The notes: generated by a model not told the origin, from the letters alone. A stretch of DNA of 64,000 nucleotides from DASUWK01 sp036378435 (GCA_036378435.1 DASUWK010000007.1:50767-114766), one strand, 5' to 3'. Counted from the first letter of the stretch, positions 7,743 through 16,762 are shown. Program-made: numbers and translations.

Positions 7743-7940
7743 TCAGTCGCGGCGCGCGAGCACCCCGAGGTTTGCAACCACGAAAGGCGTCAGGAAGTTC
7801 AGGGCGATCTTCGGGATCAAGCCGCCGCTGAGATGGAGATGGATCAGCTGGTCGCCCTCGTTGACGGCGGTCAGCCAGGTTCCCACCAGGAGGGCGATCA
7901 GCCCGGTCCGGCGGGCGTTGGCATAGACGAGCCGCAGCAT
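7743..7940 (-). CDS. NrtS-like small membrane protein (nitrate/nitrite transport)
   Basis: A 65-residue protein with two hydrophobic segments, LIALLVGTWLTAV (about 14-26) and IALNFLTPFVVANLGVLA (about 45-62). They are separated by a short loop with NEGDQLI. The pattern VGTxLxxxNxGD...LNFLTPFVVA matches my memory of the NrtS family of small nitrate/nitrite transporters. It would sit in the cytoplasmic membrane, probably as an oligomer. It precedes the nitronate monooxygenase gene on the same strand, with 46 bases between its stop and the chosen NMO start. If the NMO starts further upstream the two overlap. The assignment rests on recognition, without an alignment. Confidence 0.6.
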   Translation of the reverse strand: MLRLVYANARRTGLIALLVGTWLTAVNEGDQLIHLHLSGGLIPKIALNFLTPFVVANLGVLARRD

Positions 7941-7970
7941 CGCTCGAATGTTGGGGCTTTGCGCCTCGCT

Positions 7971-9593
7971 TCAGCTGTGCGGCGGACAGGCTGTGTCCGG
8001 CAGATCCGCGACGACCTCGCCCGCGGCGGCGATCAAGGTCCGGTCGTAGCAGAGACCGCTCGAGTCGCTGGCTCCGTACCGTTCGCGCTCGACGCCGTTG
8101 TAGGCGATGCCGGTCGCGTCGGCGGTCATCATCGATTCCGAGTACGTGTTCCATCCGGACGGGCTCTCAGAAGTGCCTGAGTCGGTGAAGGCGAAACGCG
8201 TCAGCGTCTCACTGTCGATCGAGAACTTCTGCTCCTGCGAGCTCGTCGACGTCGAGCGGTGCCGGCCGGATGGCGTGGCCGAGGTCGTGGTCGACACAGC
8301 TTTCCAGTCCCAGCTGGTCATGACTGTGGCCTGGGTCTCCGAGCTGGTCGCCGACATGGTGTCGACAACGGTCGTGACGCGGTGGCCCGCGGGAGTGTCG
8401 ATCCAGCCGCTGAAGCTCAGGGCATGCGAGGCCTGGTACTGGTAGAGCGCGTTGCCGCTCGGGTCCCAGCCACCCGACTCCGACGGCGCCGCCGTGGCGC
8501 TGATCGAGGTCAGCGCGCCCACAGTCCGCTGCCCGGAGCCGCTCTGCCAGCCCAAGAGGTTGGCCTGCACCAGCCAGTAATCGCCGGCGCCCATGGCTCC
8601 GTCAAAGAGATGGAGGGCGATCGTGTGACTGAGCCCGTCGGTCAGCGTCCCGACGAAAGGCGTGAGATCGACCGTGAACGGCGTCATGTTCCAGGCGCGC
8701 GGTGAAGGAATCGGTTCCCACAACCCAGGGCCGTCCCCGCCGGTGAACACGACCGGGTAGACGGGCGCGGCGCCCGCCAGCCGGCCGTCGACATAGATGC
8801 CGACCTCGCGGTAGGGAGTGCCCAGCCCGCAGTCGTTCGGCTCCGACCACCAGAACTCTTCGCAGGGTCCATGGCCCTGGGCGAACAGCTCGGCTTTGAG
8901 CGCTGTCAGGTTGCGCGGAAAGGTCAACGCTGCGGGCGCGATGACGCCGCTGTTGTCCTTCGGGGTGCGATAGCCGTCGACCCCCGAGTTGCCGGCGTCG
9001 TTCACGGGGGCCACGAAGTCAGGGTGCGCCGCCGCGGGCGCGTTGTCGCCGGCCTCGTAGAAAGTCAGCGTGAGACTCGTGTGGTAAAAGCCGTTGTAGG
9101 TCGAATTGTGGACGTTGTTGAGGTCGACCTCGACCGGCGCGGGCACAGCGAACACGGGCGCGTATTCACTGACGTCCTTCTGCACTGACCAGTGCGTGGT
9201 CGCGCCCTCCGTGCTCTCAACGGGCGTGCTGGTGGCGGGCGTGCAGCAGGGCTCCGAGGTTGACCCGCTGTAGACCAGGACCTTGTTCACATAGGCATCG
9301 ACAAGCCGGTCGAACTGGACACCGCCGACGCTCGCGGAGAAGGTGAGCACCACGCGGCTCCAAGGCGCCGGGCAGTTCGCGGGCGGAGTGTAGGCGCCGG
9401 TGAACGGCGCGCCGTAAGAGAAGTAGAAGTCGTGCGTCATCAGCGTGACGCTGCAGGATCTCGTCGCGGGCACCTGAACCGGCGGGTTGGCCTCGGCCTG
9501 TGGATAGTCGGAGGTCGACAGGGCCGCCGCTTGGGGACCGAGCGCGAGCAAGACCGCGACGGCTGGCGCGAGCGACCAGCGCGGTGAGAGCAC
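7971..9593 (-). CDS. Secreted peptide-N4-asparagine amidase A (PNGase A) homologue
   Basis: A 540-residue exported protein. A signal peptide covers about residues 1-25 (basic start, hydrophobic LAPAVAVLLALG, then AAALS). The following region reads DFYFSYGAPFTGAYTPP, VVLTFSASVGGVQFDRLVDAYV and VEVDLNNVHNSTYNGFYHTSLTLTFYE. That is the layout of the PNGase A family, which releases N-glycans from glycopeptides and is best known from plants and fungi. The C-terminal ~200 residues are beta-rich and less recognisable. In a bacterium it would act on glycoproteins of other organisms in the environment. Start: GTG at 9593 preceded after six bases by TAAGTT, so leaderless. Confidence 0.82.
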   Translation of the reverse strand: MLSPRWSLAPAVAVLLALGPQAAALSTSDYPQAEANPPVQVPATRSCSVTLMTHDFYFSYGAPFTGAYTPPANCPAPWSRVVLTFSASVGGVQFDRLVDAYVNKVLVYSGSTSEPCCTPATSTPVESTEGATTHWSVQKDVSEYAPVFAVPAPVEVDLNNVHNSTYNGFYHTSLTLTFYEAGDNAPAAAHPDFVAPVNDAGNSGVDGYRTPKDNSGVIAPAALTFPRNLTALKAELFAQGHGPCEEFWWSEPNDCGLGTPYREVGIYVDGRLAGAAPVYPVVFTGGDGPGLWEPIPSPRAWNMTPFTVDLTPFVGTLTDGLSHTIALHLFDGAMGAGDYWLVQANLLGWQSGSGQRTVGALTSISATAAPSESGGWDPSGNALYQYQASHALSFSGWIDTPAGHRVTTVVDTMSATSSETQATVMTSWDWKAVSTTTSATPSGRHRSTSTSSQEQKFSIDSETLTRFAFTDSGTSESPSGWNTYSESMMTADATGIAYNGVERERYGASDSSGLCYDRTLIAAAGEVVADLPDTACPPHS

Positions 9594-9599
9594 GGGAGG

Positions 9600-9605
9600 A
9601 ACTTA
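9600..9605 (-). promoter_or_regulatory. -10 element (TAAGTT) for the PNGase A gene
   Basis: TAAGTT on the minus strand stands six bases before the GTG start at 9593, with no Shine-Dalgarno between. Confidence 0.4.
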
Positions 9606-9663
9606 GAGTCAGCCCGGCCCGTCTGCCAAGGTCTCGAACTTGGAAGTCTGCTGGAATGGCGGC

Positions 9664-10581
9664 GTGATCCTCGGCCTCCGCGCTCTCGCCGCCCTGGTGC
9701 AGGTCGCGGTCGTGCTCGCCTTCGCCACCTGCGGAGGGGCTCCGCCCGCTGCTAAAACGAGCACGGGCACGCTTCTCCCCTTGGGCGACGGCAAGATCTC
9801 GTCGGCGCCGCGCACGGGCTACGTCTGGTCGTGCCAGACGACCTTCAACGGCCAGGGCGCCCAGGGCAGCGCACCCTGGGTCAGCGGGTCGGGCTGGAAC
9901 CCCGCGCTGAAGCCGAGAGTCCAGGGGGACGTCAGCTGGTCGCGTGCGCACTACTCGGTGTCGATCGCCGGCGACCAGCGCCTGCTGAAGACCGTGGACC
10001 TCCCCGTTGGCGACGGCACCGGCGTCTTCCCCATCAGCCCCGACGACCCTGCGTATGCCTACGACCGGAACCCGAACCGGATCGAGGCCCAGGAGACCAC
10101 GCTCAACCTGCCTGCCACGCCGGCGCCCACGCAGTCTTCCTGTCTCGGGCTCGGACCCGTCGGGATCCTCACAGACGGCGTCTTCCTCTTCGATGCGCTG
10201 GATGCCCTCGGCCGGGACGCGGTTCCGCACGAGGTGCTCGACAGGTGCGACGGCCACCCTGCGCCCGGCGGTGTCTATCACCACCACGACGTTCCGTCCT
10301 GCCTCCTCGCCAAGGCGACGGGGAGGTCGACGCTCGTCGGCTATGCCTTCGACGGCTTCGGCATCTACGTGGAGCGCGACGCGGCCGGTCGCCTGCTGAC
10401 CAACTCCGACCTCGACGCCTGCCACGGCCGAACCAGCCCCGTCGAGTGGGATGGGAAGACCGTGACTGTGTACCACTACGACGCGACCGCCGAGTACCCG
10501 TACGTGATCGGCTGCTACCGCGGCGCGCCGGTCAGCACGGGGGCGTTGGCTCCCGACTCAGGAGCACGCCCCGGCGGCTGA
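9664..10581 (+). CDS. Secreted YHYH-domain protein
   Basis: A 305-residue exported protein of the YHYH family. It starts with a hydrophobic segment (ALAALVQVAVVLAFA) ending in a cysteine, so it may be a lipoprotein, although FATC is a weak lipobox. The core carries GVYHHHDVP (mid-protein), GYAFDGFGIYV and VYHYDATAEYPYVIGCYRG, the histidine/tyrosine-rich motifs that name the family. Its biochemical function is not established; a metal-binding role is often guessed. I chose GTG at 9664 because it directly precedes the signal peptide; TTG at 9640 would add eight residues. It is divergent from the PNGase A gene with 70 bases between. Confidence 0.78.
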   Translation: MILGLRALAALVQVAVVLAFATCGGAPPAAKTSTGTLLPLGDGKISSAPRTGYVWSCQTTFNGQGAQGSAPWVSGSGWNPALKPRVQGDVSWSRAHYSVSIAGDQRLLKTVDLPVGDGTGVFPISPDDPAYAYDRNPNRIEAQETTLNLPATPAPTQSSCLGLGPVGILTDGVFLFDALDALGRDAVPHEVLDRCDGHPAPGGVYHHHDVPSCLLAKATGRSTLVGYAFDGFGIYVERDAAGRLLTNSDLDACHGRTSPVEWDGKTVTVYHYDATAEYPYVIGCYRGAPVSTGALAPDSGARPGG

Positions 10582-10670
10582 AGGCATCAGACAAGGTGTC
10601 AGCGCCACTGACCTGATCTCGAAGCGCAAGACACGTCGGGGCTCGAACGTTGTCGGCCCCTGGACCCCTC

Positions 10671-11930
10671 ATGAACCCCCGAGCCCTGGTTGTCACCGCC
10701 CTCGTCGTCCTCGCCACCTTTGGCGCCCAGCCCGTGAACGCTGTCGCGTCGACGGCCACCCCCACGTCATCGACGGGCGGCGTCGCCCTCGACGGCTGGG
10801 GCGGCCTCCACGTCTTCGGCGGCGCCAACGTCGACACCACCGGCCAGGCTTACTGGCGCGGCTGGGACATCGCGCGCTCGCTTGCCCTGCTGCCCGACGG
10901 CTCCGGCGGCTGGGTGCTGGACGGCTGGGGCGGCATCCACCCGTTCGGAGCGGCCGCGGCCCCCGCGAGCACGCCTTACTGGCCACGCTGGGACATTGCT
11001 CGCGCGGTGGTCATGAATCCCGACGGGCAGAGCGGCTATGAGCTCGACGCCTGGGGCGGCATCCATTCCGTCGGCGGGGCGCCGGCCCTCACCGGTGGAC
11101 CGTACTGGCCGGGCTGGGACATCGCGCGCGGCCTCGGCATTCACTACGACGCTCTCGGCCAGCCCGACGGCGGCTGGGTGCTCGACGCCTGGGGCGGGCT
11201 GCACGCCTTCGGCGCCGCTCCCACGCTCCCAGCGCAGCACTTCTATCCCGGCTTCGACTACTGGCGCGGCATGCACGTCACCAACAACGGCTCGGTCGCG
11301 TACATGCTCGGCCGTTGGGGCTGGATGGAATCGGCGACCGGCAGCCCGGCCGTGAACTGGTCCGGCTACCCGAGCTGGGGCGGCTGGGACATCGTCCGCG
11401 ACGTCGCCCTGGTCGGCACGACGGGGGCCTGGACCGCACCCCCTGTCGACCGCGCCGCCGCGGGCGCGCTGGTGTCGACGCTGAACAACATGGACCGGCA
11501 GCAGCGCGGCCTGCCGGCGCTGAGCATCGACTCGCGCGTGCTGTCGATCGCCGGCGCCGGCGCCGGCTACAACCTGTCGAGCTGCGGCGGCAAGGGCAGC
11601 ATCGCCGATCGCAGCCAGGACATGTTCAACCGCAACTATTTCTCACACGCGATCCCGGGCTGCTCCAGCACCGACTACGTGTGGCAGACCTATTACCGCG
11701 CGACCGGCATCTCCTTCTCGACGGCGGGCGAGAACATCGGCTGGCTGACGCTCGGCGATCTCTCGGATGCCGCCTGGCAGGTCAACGTCGCCTGGCTGAA
11801 CTCACCGGAGCACCTCGCGAACATCACCGCCCGCGACTTCAGGGCGATCGGCTGCGGCGGCTACAGCGGCGTCGGCTACCAGGGGTACAGCGGGCCGGCG
11901 TGGATCTGGACCTGCGACTTCCGCGGCTGA
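10671..11930 (+). CDS. Secreted CAP-domain protein with WGG repeats
   Basis: A 419-residue exported protein with two parts. After the signal peptide (about residues 1-25) come about five copies of a ~45-residue repeat. Its core is LDGWGGLHxFG followed by YWxGWDIARG and a D/N-rich turn, which suggests a beta-propeller-like surface module. The last ~150 residues are a CAP/SCP/PR-1 domain: LNNMDRQQRGLPAL, AGENIGW and NSPEHLANITARDFRAIGCGG. Bacterial CAP proteins are extracellular and of varied or unknown function. Several cysteines in the CAP half could form disulfides outside the cell. ATG at 10671 is preferred to TTG at 10650 because it gives a standard signal peptide. Confidence 0.82.
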   Translation: MNPRALVVTALVVLATFGAQPVNAVASTATPTSSTGGVALDGWGGLHVFGGANVDTTGQAYWRGWDIARSLALLPDGSGGWVLDGWGGIHPFGAAAAPASTPYWPRWDIARAVVMNPDGQSGYELDAWGGIHSVGGAPALTGGPYWPGWDIARGLGIHYDALGQPDGGWVLDAWGGLHAFGAAPTLPAQHFYPGFDYWRGMHVTNNGSVAYMLGRWGWMESATGSPAVNWSGYPSWGGWDIVRDVALVGTTGAWTAPPVDRAAAGALVSTLNNMDRQQRGLPALSIDSRVLSIAGAGAGYNLSSCGGKGSIADRSQDMFNRNYFSHAIPGCSSTDYVWQTYYRATGISFSTAGENIGWLTLGDLSDAAWQVNVAWLNSPEHLANITARDFRAIGCGGYSGVGYQGYSGPAWIWTCDFRG

Positions 11931-11940
11931 CCGGATCGGC

Positions 11941-12915
11941 TCAGGCTTCCGCTCGAAACCACCTCAGGACCCGCATCGCGCGGAGCGTGTTCCAGCGGCT
12001 GGGCTTGCCCTCTCCCTCATCCATCTCGAAGTGAACGCGCCCCTCGTGGCGGTTCTCGACTGCCCAGCGACCGTCTCGGTCTCGCTTGGACTCGAGCAGC
12101 TCGATCGCCTCAGTCATCCGCTCGTCGGGATCTGAGCCCGCTGCCCGCAGGTAGTCGAGACCGCGCAGCACGTCGTAGTGCCAGTAGGTCGGATAGGAGA
12201 ACCGCGTCCAGCTCTGGTCGATCAGCGCCCCGGTCGACAGCCTGCGCAGCAGCCGCCGTTCGAGCAGGTACTCGTGGCCGCGCAGCCGGGCCTCCCGCAC
12301 CTTGGGCGACCCGCCTGTCCTCGCCTCGAATTCGAGCAGCCCTTCCAGGACATCGATCGTGGTGTTGAAGGAGCCGACAGTGGATCCGTTCTCCTGCTCG
12401 CAGTTCCAGCCGCCGTCGCTCATCTGCTCGCTGAGGAGTCGCTCGACGATCCGGCTCACGTCCTGGCCGAAGTAGGCGCCGAGGGCCACTGTCCGTCCGT
12501 TGATGCACGGCTCCACCTCGCCGTCGAAGTACGGCTCGCAGTCGTGCTCCCACCTCACGCGCTCGCGAACCAGGCCGACGGCGCGCCGGGCTTCGGCTGA
12601 GTCGGGCAGGAGTCCCAGGCTCCGCAGCAGCACCAAGCTCCAGGTTGTCGAGGTCCATTCGGGGAACAGCGTGCCCTTGCACTCCGAAGGCAGCGAGTGC
12701 CACCACTCGGCCCCTTGCGGCGACCCGAACTCCGGCGTCCCTCCCTCCCACTGGCCGTCGGGGCGCTGCAGTGCGAGCAGCCTGGCCCCCGAGCCCTCGG
12801 TGGCGACGCGCGCTCGCTCGGCGGCGATGTCTGCCTCGGGTGCGCCGAGCAGGTCGCGCATGACCTGCCAGCGCAGGCCCGGGTCGGAGTCGAGGAGCCA
12901 CTCGATCACATCCAT
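11941..12915 (-). CDS. Squalene-cyclase/prenyltransferase-like alpha-alpha toroid protein
   Basis: A 324-residue cytoplasmic-looking protein with repeated helix-hairpin units ending in QxxDGxW/Gx-type motifs: LALQRPDGQWEGG, LLSEQMSDGGWNCEQENGS and LESKRDRDGRWAVEN. This is the squalene-hopene-cyclase/prenyltransferase-beta alpha/alpha-barrel fold. At 324 residues it has one toroid, half a triterpene cyclase, and it lacks the DxDD catalytic motif, so it is not a hopene cyclase. Similar single-domain proteins in actinobacteria and Chloroflexota are annotated only by fold. It converges on the CAP gene and has no obvious operon partner. Confidence 0.7.
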   Translation of the reverse strand: MDVIEWLLDSDPGLRWQVMRDLLGAPEADIAAERARVATEGSGARLLALQRPDGQWEGGTPEFGSPQGAEWWHSLPSECKGTLFPEWTSTTWSLVLLRSLGLLPDSAEARRAVGLVRERVRWEHDCEPYFDGEVEPCINGRTVALGAYFGQDVSRIVERLLSEQMSDGGWNCEQENGSTVGSFNTTIDVLEGLLEFEARTGGSPKVREARLRGHEYLLERRLLRRLSTGALIDQSWTRFSYPTYWHYDVLRGLDYLRAAGSDPDERMTEAIELLESKRDRDGRWAVENRHEGRVHFEMDEGEGKPSRWNTLRAMRVLRWFRAEA

Positions 12916-12972
12916 GGCGGTCTCAAGACCAGCCTAGGACTTGCCCCCGCGCGGGCGGATTAGGGGAGGGCT

Positions 12973-14706
12973 TCAGGCCGGGGTGGCCGGCGTCAGCGTC
13001 TCGTCACCGGCCGAAAGCCAGCCGATGACCTCGTCGGCAGGCATCGCGGGCGCGATGTGGTAGCCCTGGATCTCGTCGCAGCCGAGCCCTTCGAGCATCC
13101 CCGCGATGGTCCGCGTCTCCACGCCTTCGGCCACGACCCGCAGGTCCAGCGTCTTCGCCAGGTCGACGATGCACTTCACGATCGCCGCGTCGCTGGCGTC
13201 GCGCGCCATGTCGGTGACGAAGCTCTGGTCGATCTTGATCTCATCCACGGGCAGCGTCTTCAAGTAGCGGAGCGACGAGTAGCCCGTGCCGAAGTCGTCG
13301 ATCGAGATGCGCACGCCGAGCGCGCTGAGACGTCTGACAGTCGACTCGGTGTGGGTGGCCATGATCGCCGTCTCCGTGATCTCCGCGGTAAGAGTGTGCG
13401 GGGGCAGCTGATGCCGCTCGAGCGCGGCCTTCACCATGCTCGGCAGCTCCGGGTCATAGAGGTTGGCGGCGGAGACGTTGACCGACACCCCCACCTCGAG
13501 GCCGCCTCGGCGCCACGTGGCGGCGGCGCGCAGCGACTCCTCGAGCACCTCGCCGAGCAGCGGTCCGATCAGGTCTGACTTCTCGACGAAGCTGATGAAC
13601 GACTCCGGGTAGAGGAGTCCGCGCTCCGGGTGGCGCCAGCGAACGAGCGCCTCGGCGCCGACGACGCGCGAGGTCGCGATGTCGACCTTGGGCTGGAAGT
13701 GCACCAGCAGCTCACCGTGCGGCAGCGCCGAGTAGAGGTCGTGGACGAGACCCAGGCGCTCGAGCATGTTCGAGTCCTGGCTCGGCGCGTACAGCGCGTA
13801 ACCCCCTGGATCCGCCTTCGCCGCGTACATCGCGATGTCGGCATGCCGCACCAGCGTGTCCGCGTCGGCTCCGTGGTCCGGGTAGCGGGCGATGCCGACG
13901 CTGGCGCTGATCTTCACAGCGGTCTCTCCCAGCGAGAACGGCTTGGCCAGCGCCTTCAGGATCTTCTTCGCCGTGAGGACGGCGTTGTCGATCTCGATGT
14001 CGAACCCCGAGATGACCGCGAACTCGTCTCCGCCAAGCCGCGCCACCGTGTCGGACTCGCGGAGCTCCTCGCTCAGACGCGCGCCCACCTGCTTCAGCAG
14101 CTGGTCGCCGGCGTGGTGGCCCAACGAGTCGTTGACCTCCTTGAAGCGGTCGAGGTCGAACATGAGCAGGCAGAAGCTGCCGTGCCGGCGCGATGCCATC
14201 GCGACCGCATGGTGCAATCGATCGGAGAACAGGACCCGGTTGGGCAGGTCGGTCAGAACGTCGTACAGCGCGAGGTGGCGCAGCTGCTCTTCGGCGTGGA
14301 CGCGCTCCTGCCGGTCGCGACGCTGCTCCAGCGCTCGGCGAGCGGCCTGGCCGAGCCGCGCCAGCCGGTCCTTCAGCACGTAGTCGGCAGCTCCACGCTG
14401 CATCGCCGTGACCGCCGCGTCCTCGCCGATCGAGCCCGAGACGATGATGAAAGGCACGTCGAGCCCGGTCGCGCCGACACGCGTGAGCGCGGTCAGCGCG
14501 TCGAAGTCCGGCAGGTTGTAGTCGGCCAGGATCAGGTCACAGGGCTCGCGCAGCGCCGCGAGGAACTCCGCCTCCGTCTGGACTCGCCGCCAGTCGGGCG
14601 CGAAGCCGGCCCGCTCCAGCTCGAGGATGGCGAGCTCGGCGTCGTCGGGGTTGTCCTCCAGCACGAGAACGCGGACGGACGTGGCCACGCGAGGCGCTTC
14701 GCTCAA
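12973..14706 (-). CDS. Response regulator REC-GGDEF-EAL, c-di-GMP turnover
   Basis: A ~577-residue protein with three domains: REC (about 5-130, phosphoacceptor in LILADYNLP, lysine in YVLKD), GGDEF (about 155-315, intact GGDEF in RLGGDEF) and EAL (about 325-570, EALVRW, DDFGTG, VAEGVE). An inhibitory-site RxxD (RESD) lies exactly five residues before GGDEF. Both synthase and phosphodiesterase activities look possible, gated by phosphorylation. It is last in the operon with two kinases and an Rcp1-like regulator, and its REC domain is clearly related to that of the preceding kinase. I prefer the TTG start at 14706, which overlaps the upstream TGA (TTGA) and has GGAG eight bases before; GTG at 14688 is the alternative. 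Confidence 0.88.
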   Translation of the reverse strand: MSEAPRVATSVRVLVLEDNPDDAELAILELERAGFAPDWRRVQTEAEFLAALREPCDLILADYNLPDFDALTALTRVGATGLDVPFIIVSGSIGEDAAVTAMQRGAADYVLKDRLARLGQAARRALEQRRDRQERVHAEEQLRHLALYDVLTDLPNRVLFSDRLHHAVAMASRRHGSFCLLMFDLDRFKEVNDSLGHHAGDQLLKQVGARLSEELRESDTVARLGGDEFAVISGFDIEIDNAVLTAKKILKALAKPFSLGETAVKISASVGIARYPDHGADADTLVRHADIAMYAAKADPGGYALYAPSQDSNMLERLGLVHDLYSALPHGELLVHFQPKVDIATSRVVGAEALVRWRHPERGLLYPESFISFVEKSDLIGPLLGEVLEESLRAAATWRRGGLEVGVSVNVSAANLYDPELPSMVKAALERHQLPPHTLTAEITETAIMATHTESTVRRLSALGVRISIDDFGTGYSSLRYLKTLPVDEIKIDQSFVTDMARDASDAAIVKCIVDLAKTLDLRVVAEGVETRTIAGMLEGLGCDEIQGYHIAPAMPADEVIGWLSAGDETLTPATPA

Positions 14707-16307
14707 GCGAGTGTCTCCACGGCCTGGTCCGCCGGCTGGGGCAGGTCCACCTCGGGAGCGGCGCCGGCAAACCTCAGCACGAACCGCGCACCCCGGCCGA
14801 GCCAGCTGGGCGCCAGCTCCAGCGTCGCGTGGTTGCGTTCGGCGAGGCCGCGCGCGATGAAGAGGCCCAGCCCGGTGCCCGGCTGGGGCGGGAGCGTCGC
14901 GCCGCTCACGCGGTAGAAGCGCTCGAAAACGCGTTCGCGGCACTCTTCCGGGATACCGGGACCCGCGTCCTCGACCTCCACCCTGCCCTCACGCTTCACC
15001 GACAGGCGCACCCAGGGCTGCGTGCCGGCGTAGGTCAGCGCGTTGTCGACCAGGTTGTCCAGGATGCGCGCCACCTGCTCGGGGTCGCACCGCACCAGGA
15101 CGGGCAGGTCCGGCGCATCGAGCAGGACGTTCGCCTCGAGCAGGCGCGCCCTGGGCTCGGCGCGCCTTAGCGATTCGCTGGCCAGTTGCACGAGGTCGAG
15201 TTCCTGCTCGTTCCCGTCGAGGGCGCTCGACTCGAGGCGCGCCGCCGTGAGGATCGAGTCCACGAGATGGCTCAGCTCAACGGTCTTCCCGCTCAGGATC
15301 TCGATCACGTCCATCCAGGCAGAGGCCGGCGGGCCGAGGGTCCCGTCCCGCAGCATCGAGACGTAGCCGTTGATGACGGACAGCGGCGTCCGCAGCTCGT
15401 GAGCGGCCATGTTCAAGAACTCGGACTTGGCCTCGCTGGCCGCGGCCGCCGCGGAGAACAGCTCGGCATTGCGCAGCGCGAGCACCGCCACGCTGCCGAG
15501 CAGGTTCAGCGTCTCGAGCTCGGAGTCGGTGAAGTCCGATTCGGTTCGGCCGACGACGACGAGAACAGCCGACGCCTCGGTGCGGAGCGCGAGGGCGGCT
15601 CCATACGCCAATCCCTCGAGCTCGGCGTCGCGGATGGCGACGCCCGAGCCGGCGGCCGCCGCCAGCAGCGCGGCGGCTTCGATCCGCTGATACCAGGTCT
15701 CGGGCAGCCGGCCTTCAGGGTCGTAGACGCTGACCACTTCGAGGGCCTGTTCGTCTGCCGCGGCGAGCAGGACGCCGGTTTCCGCAGCGGCCGCGGCGAC
15801 CAGCCGCCGCAGCACTCGCTCGAGCACGTTCTGCGGTTCCAGAGAAGCGGCCAGATCCGTGGCGAGCTCAACTCCGCCCCGCAGTCGCTCTAGCTGCTGC
15901 AGGCGCTGCTCGGCTTCGGCGCGCCGCACCTGGTCGGCGCGTCTTTCGAGGGCGCGCCGCGCCGCCTGGCCCAGCCTTGCCAGCCGGTCCTTGAGGACAT
16001 AGTCGGCCGCGCCGCTCTGCATGCCGGCGACCGCCTCTTCCTCGCCGATCGAGCCCGACACGATGATGAAGGGCGTCTCCACGCCCAGAGCGGCGACTCG
16101 CTGCAGGGCCCCCTTGCCGTCGAAGGTCGGCAGGTTGTTGTCGGCGAGGATCAAATCCCAGGTTTCGGTCAGGGCGACTTCGAAGTCCTGCTTGGTCTCG
16201 ACCCTGCGCCAGTTCGGAGCCAGTCCGGCGCGCTCGAGCTCGATGATCGCCAGTTCCGCGTCGTCGGGGTTGTCCTCGAGGATGAGGACGCGGACCGGAT
16301 CGCTCAT
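14703..16307 (-). CDS. REC-GAF-histidine kinase
   Basis: A 534-residue soluble signalling protein. REC (about 5-125) has the phosphoacceptor aspartate in LILADNNLP and the lysine in YVLKD. A GAF-like region (about 145-290) reads GGVELATDLAASLEPQ and onward. HisKA follows (about 300-365, H-box HELRTPL), then HATPase_c (N-box DNLVDNAL, DAGPGIP, FERFYR, GTGLGLF). The REC-first layout lets it be phosphorylated by an upstream kinase and then signal on, as in cyanobacterial and Chloroflexota phosphorelays. No membrane segment is seen. It sits between an Rcp1-like regulator and a REC-GGDEF-EAL effector; its own REC and that of the effector look like recent duplicates. Confidence 0.88.
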   Translation of the reverse strand: MSDPVRVLILEDNPDDAELAIIELERAGLAPNWRRVETKQDFEVALTETWDLILADNNLPTFDGKGALQRVAALGVETPFIIVSGSIGEEEAVAGMQSGAADYVLKDRLARLGQAARRALERRADQVRRAEAEQRLQQLERLRGGVELATDLAASLEPQNVLERVLRRLVAAAAAETGVLLAAADEQALEVVSVYDPEGRLPETWYQRIEAAALLAAAAGSGVAIRDAELEGLAYGAALALRTEASAVLVVVGRTESDFTDSELETLNLLGSVAVLALRNAELFSAAAAASEAKSEFLNMAAHELRTPLSVINGYVSMLRDGTLGPPASAWMDVIEILSGKTVELSHLVDSILTAARLESSALDGNEQELDLVQLASESLRRAEPRARLLEANVLLDAPDLPVLVRCDPEQVARILDNLVDNALTYAGTQPWVRLSVKREGRVEVEDAGPGIPEECRERVFERFYRVSGATLPPQPGTGLGLFIARGLAERNHATLELAPSWLGRGARFVLRFAGAAPEVDLPQPADQAVETLA

Positions 16308-16309
16308 CG

Positions 16310-16762
16310 CTACACCGCCGGCGGCGTGTTGACCAGCAGCCAGTACATGCCGACCTGTCGCATGGACTCGCCGAACTGTGTGAAGTCGACCGGCTTGACG
16401 ATGTAGCTGTTGGTGCCGTTCTCGTAGCCGGCCAGGATGTCGCTCTCCTCGCGGGACGAGGTCAGGAGGACGACGGGGATGCGTCGCGTCTCGGGGTCGG
16501 ACTTGATGCGGCGCAGCACCTCCAGCCCGTCCACGAGCGGCAGCTTGATGTCCAGCAGGATCAGACGCGGGTGATGCTGGTGGTTGCGGTTCTCATACCG
16601 ACCGGTGGCGAAGATGAACTCGAGCGCCTCCGCACCGTCGCGCACCACGTGGATCCGGTTGCCGATGTTGTGGCGGCTCAGCGCCATCAGCGTCAGCTCT
16701 TCGTCGTCGGGGTTGTCCTCGACGAGCAGGATCTCGACCGGGTCGTCGATCTCGATCGACAT
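16310..16762 (-). CDS. Single-domain response regulator, Rcp1-like
   Basis: A 150-residue stand-alone REC protein. LLVEDNPDDEELTLMAL holds the acidic pocket, LILLDIKLP the phosphoacceptor aspartate (about residue 80) and SYIVKPVDF the conserved lysine. The long loop between beta3 and alpha2 (RYENRNHQHHP) is typical of the Rcp1/phytochrome-partner subgroup. It has no output domain, so it probably shuttles phosphate between the membrane kinase encoded just upstream (ATGA overlap at 16762) and the REC-containing kinase downstream. Confidence 0.88.
   Translation of the reverse strand: MSIEIDDPVEILLVEDNPDDEELTLMALSRHNIGNRIHVVRDGAEALEFIFATGRYENRNHQHHPRLILLDIKLPLVDGLEVLRRIKSDPETRRIPVVLLTSSREESDILAGYENGTNSYIVKPVDFTQFGESMRQVGMYWLLVNTPPAV

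Noticed and set aside
9217..10476. Long open frame on the minus strand (419 residues)
   Set aside because: It overlaps the well-supported YHYH and PNGase A genes, is Arg/Gly-rich with no domain, and is a GC-rich shadow frame.
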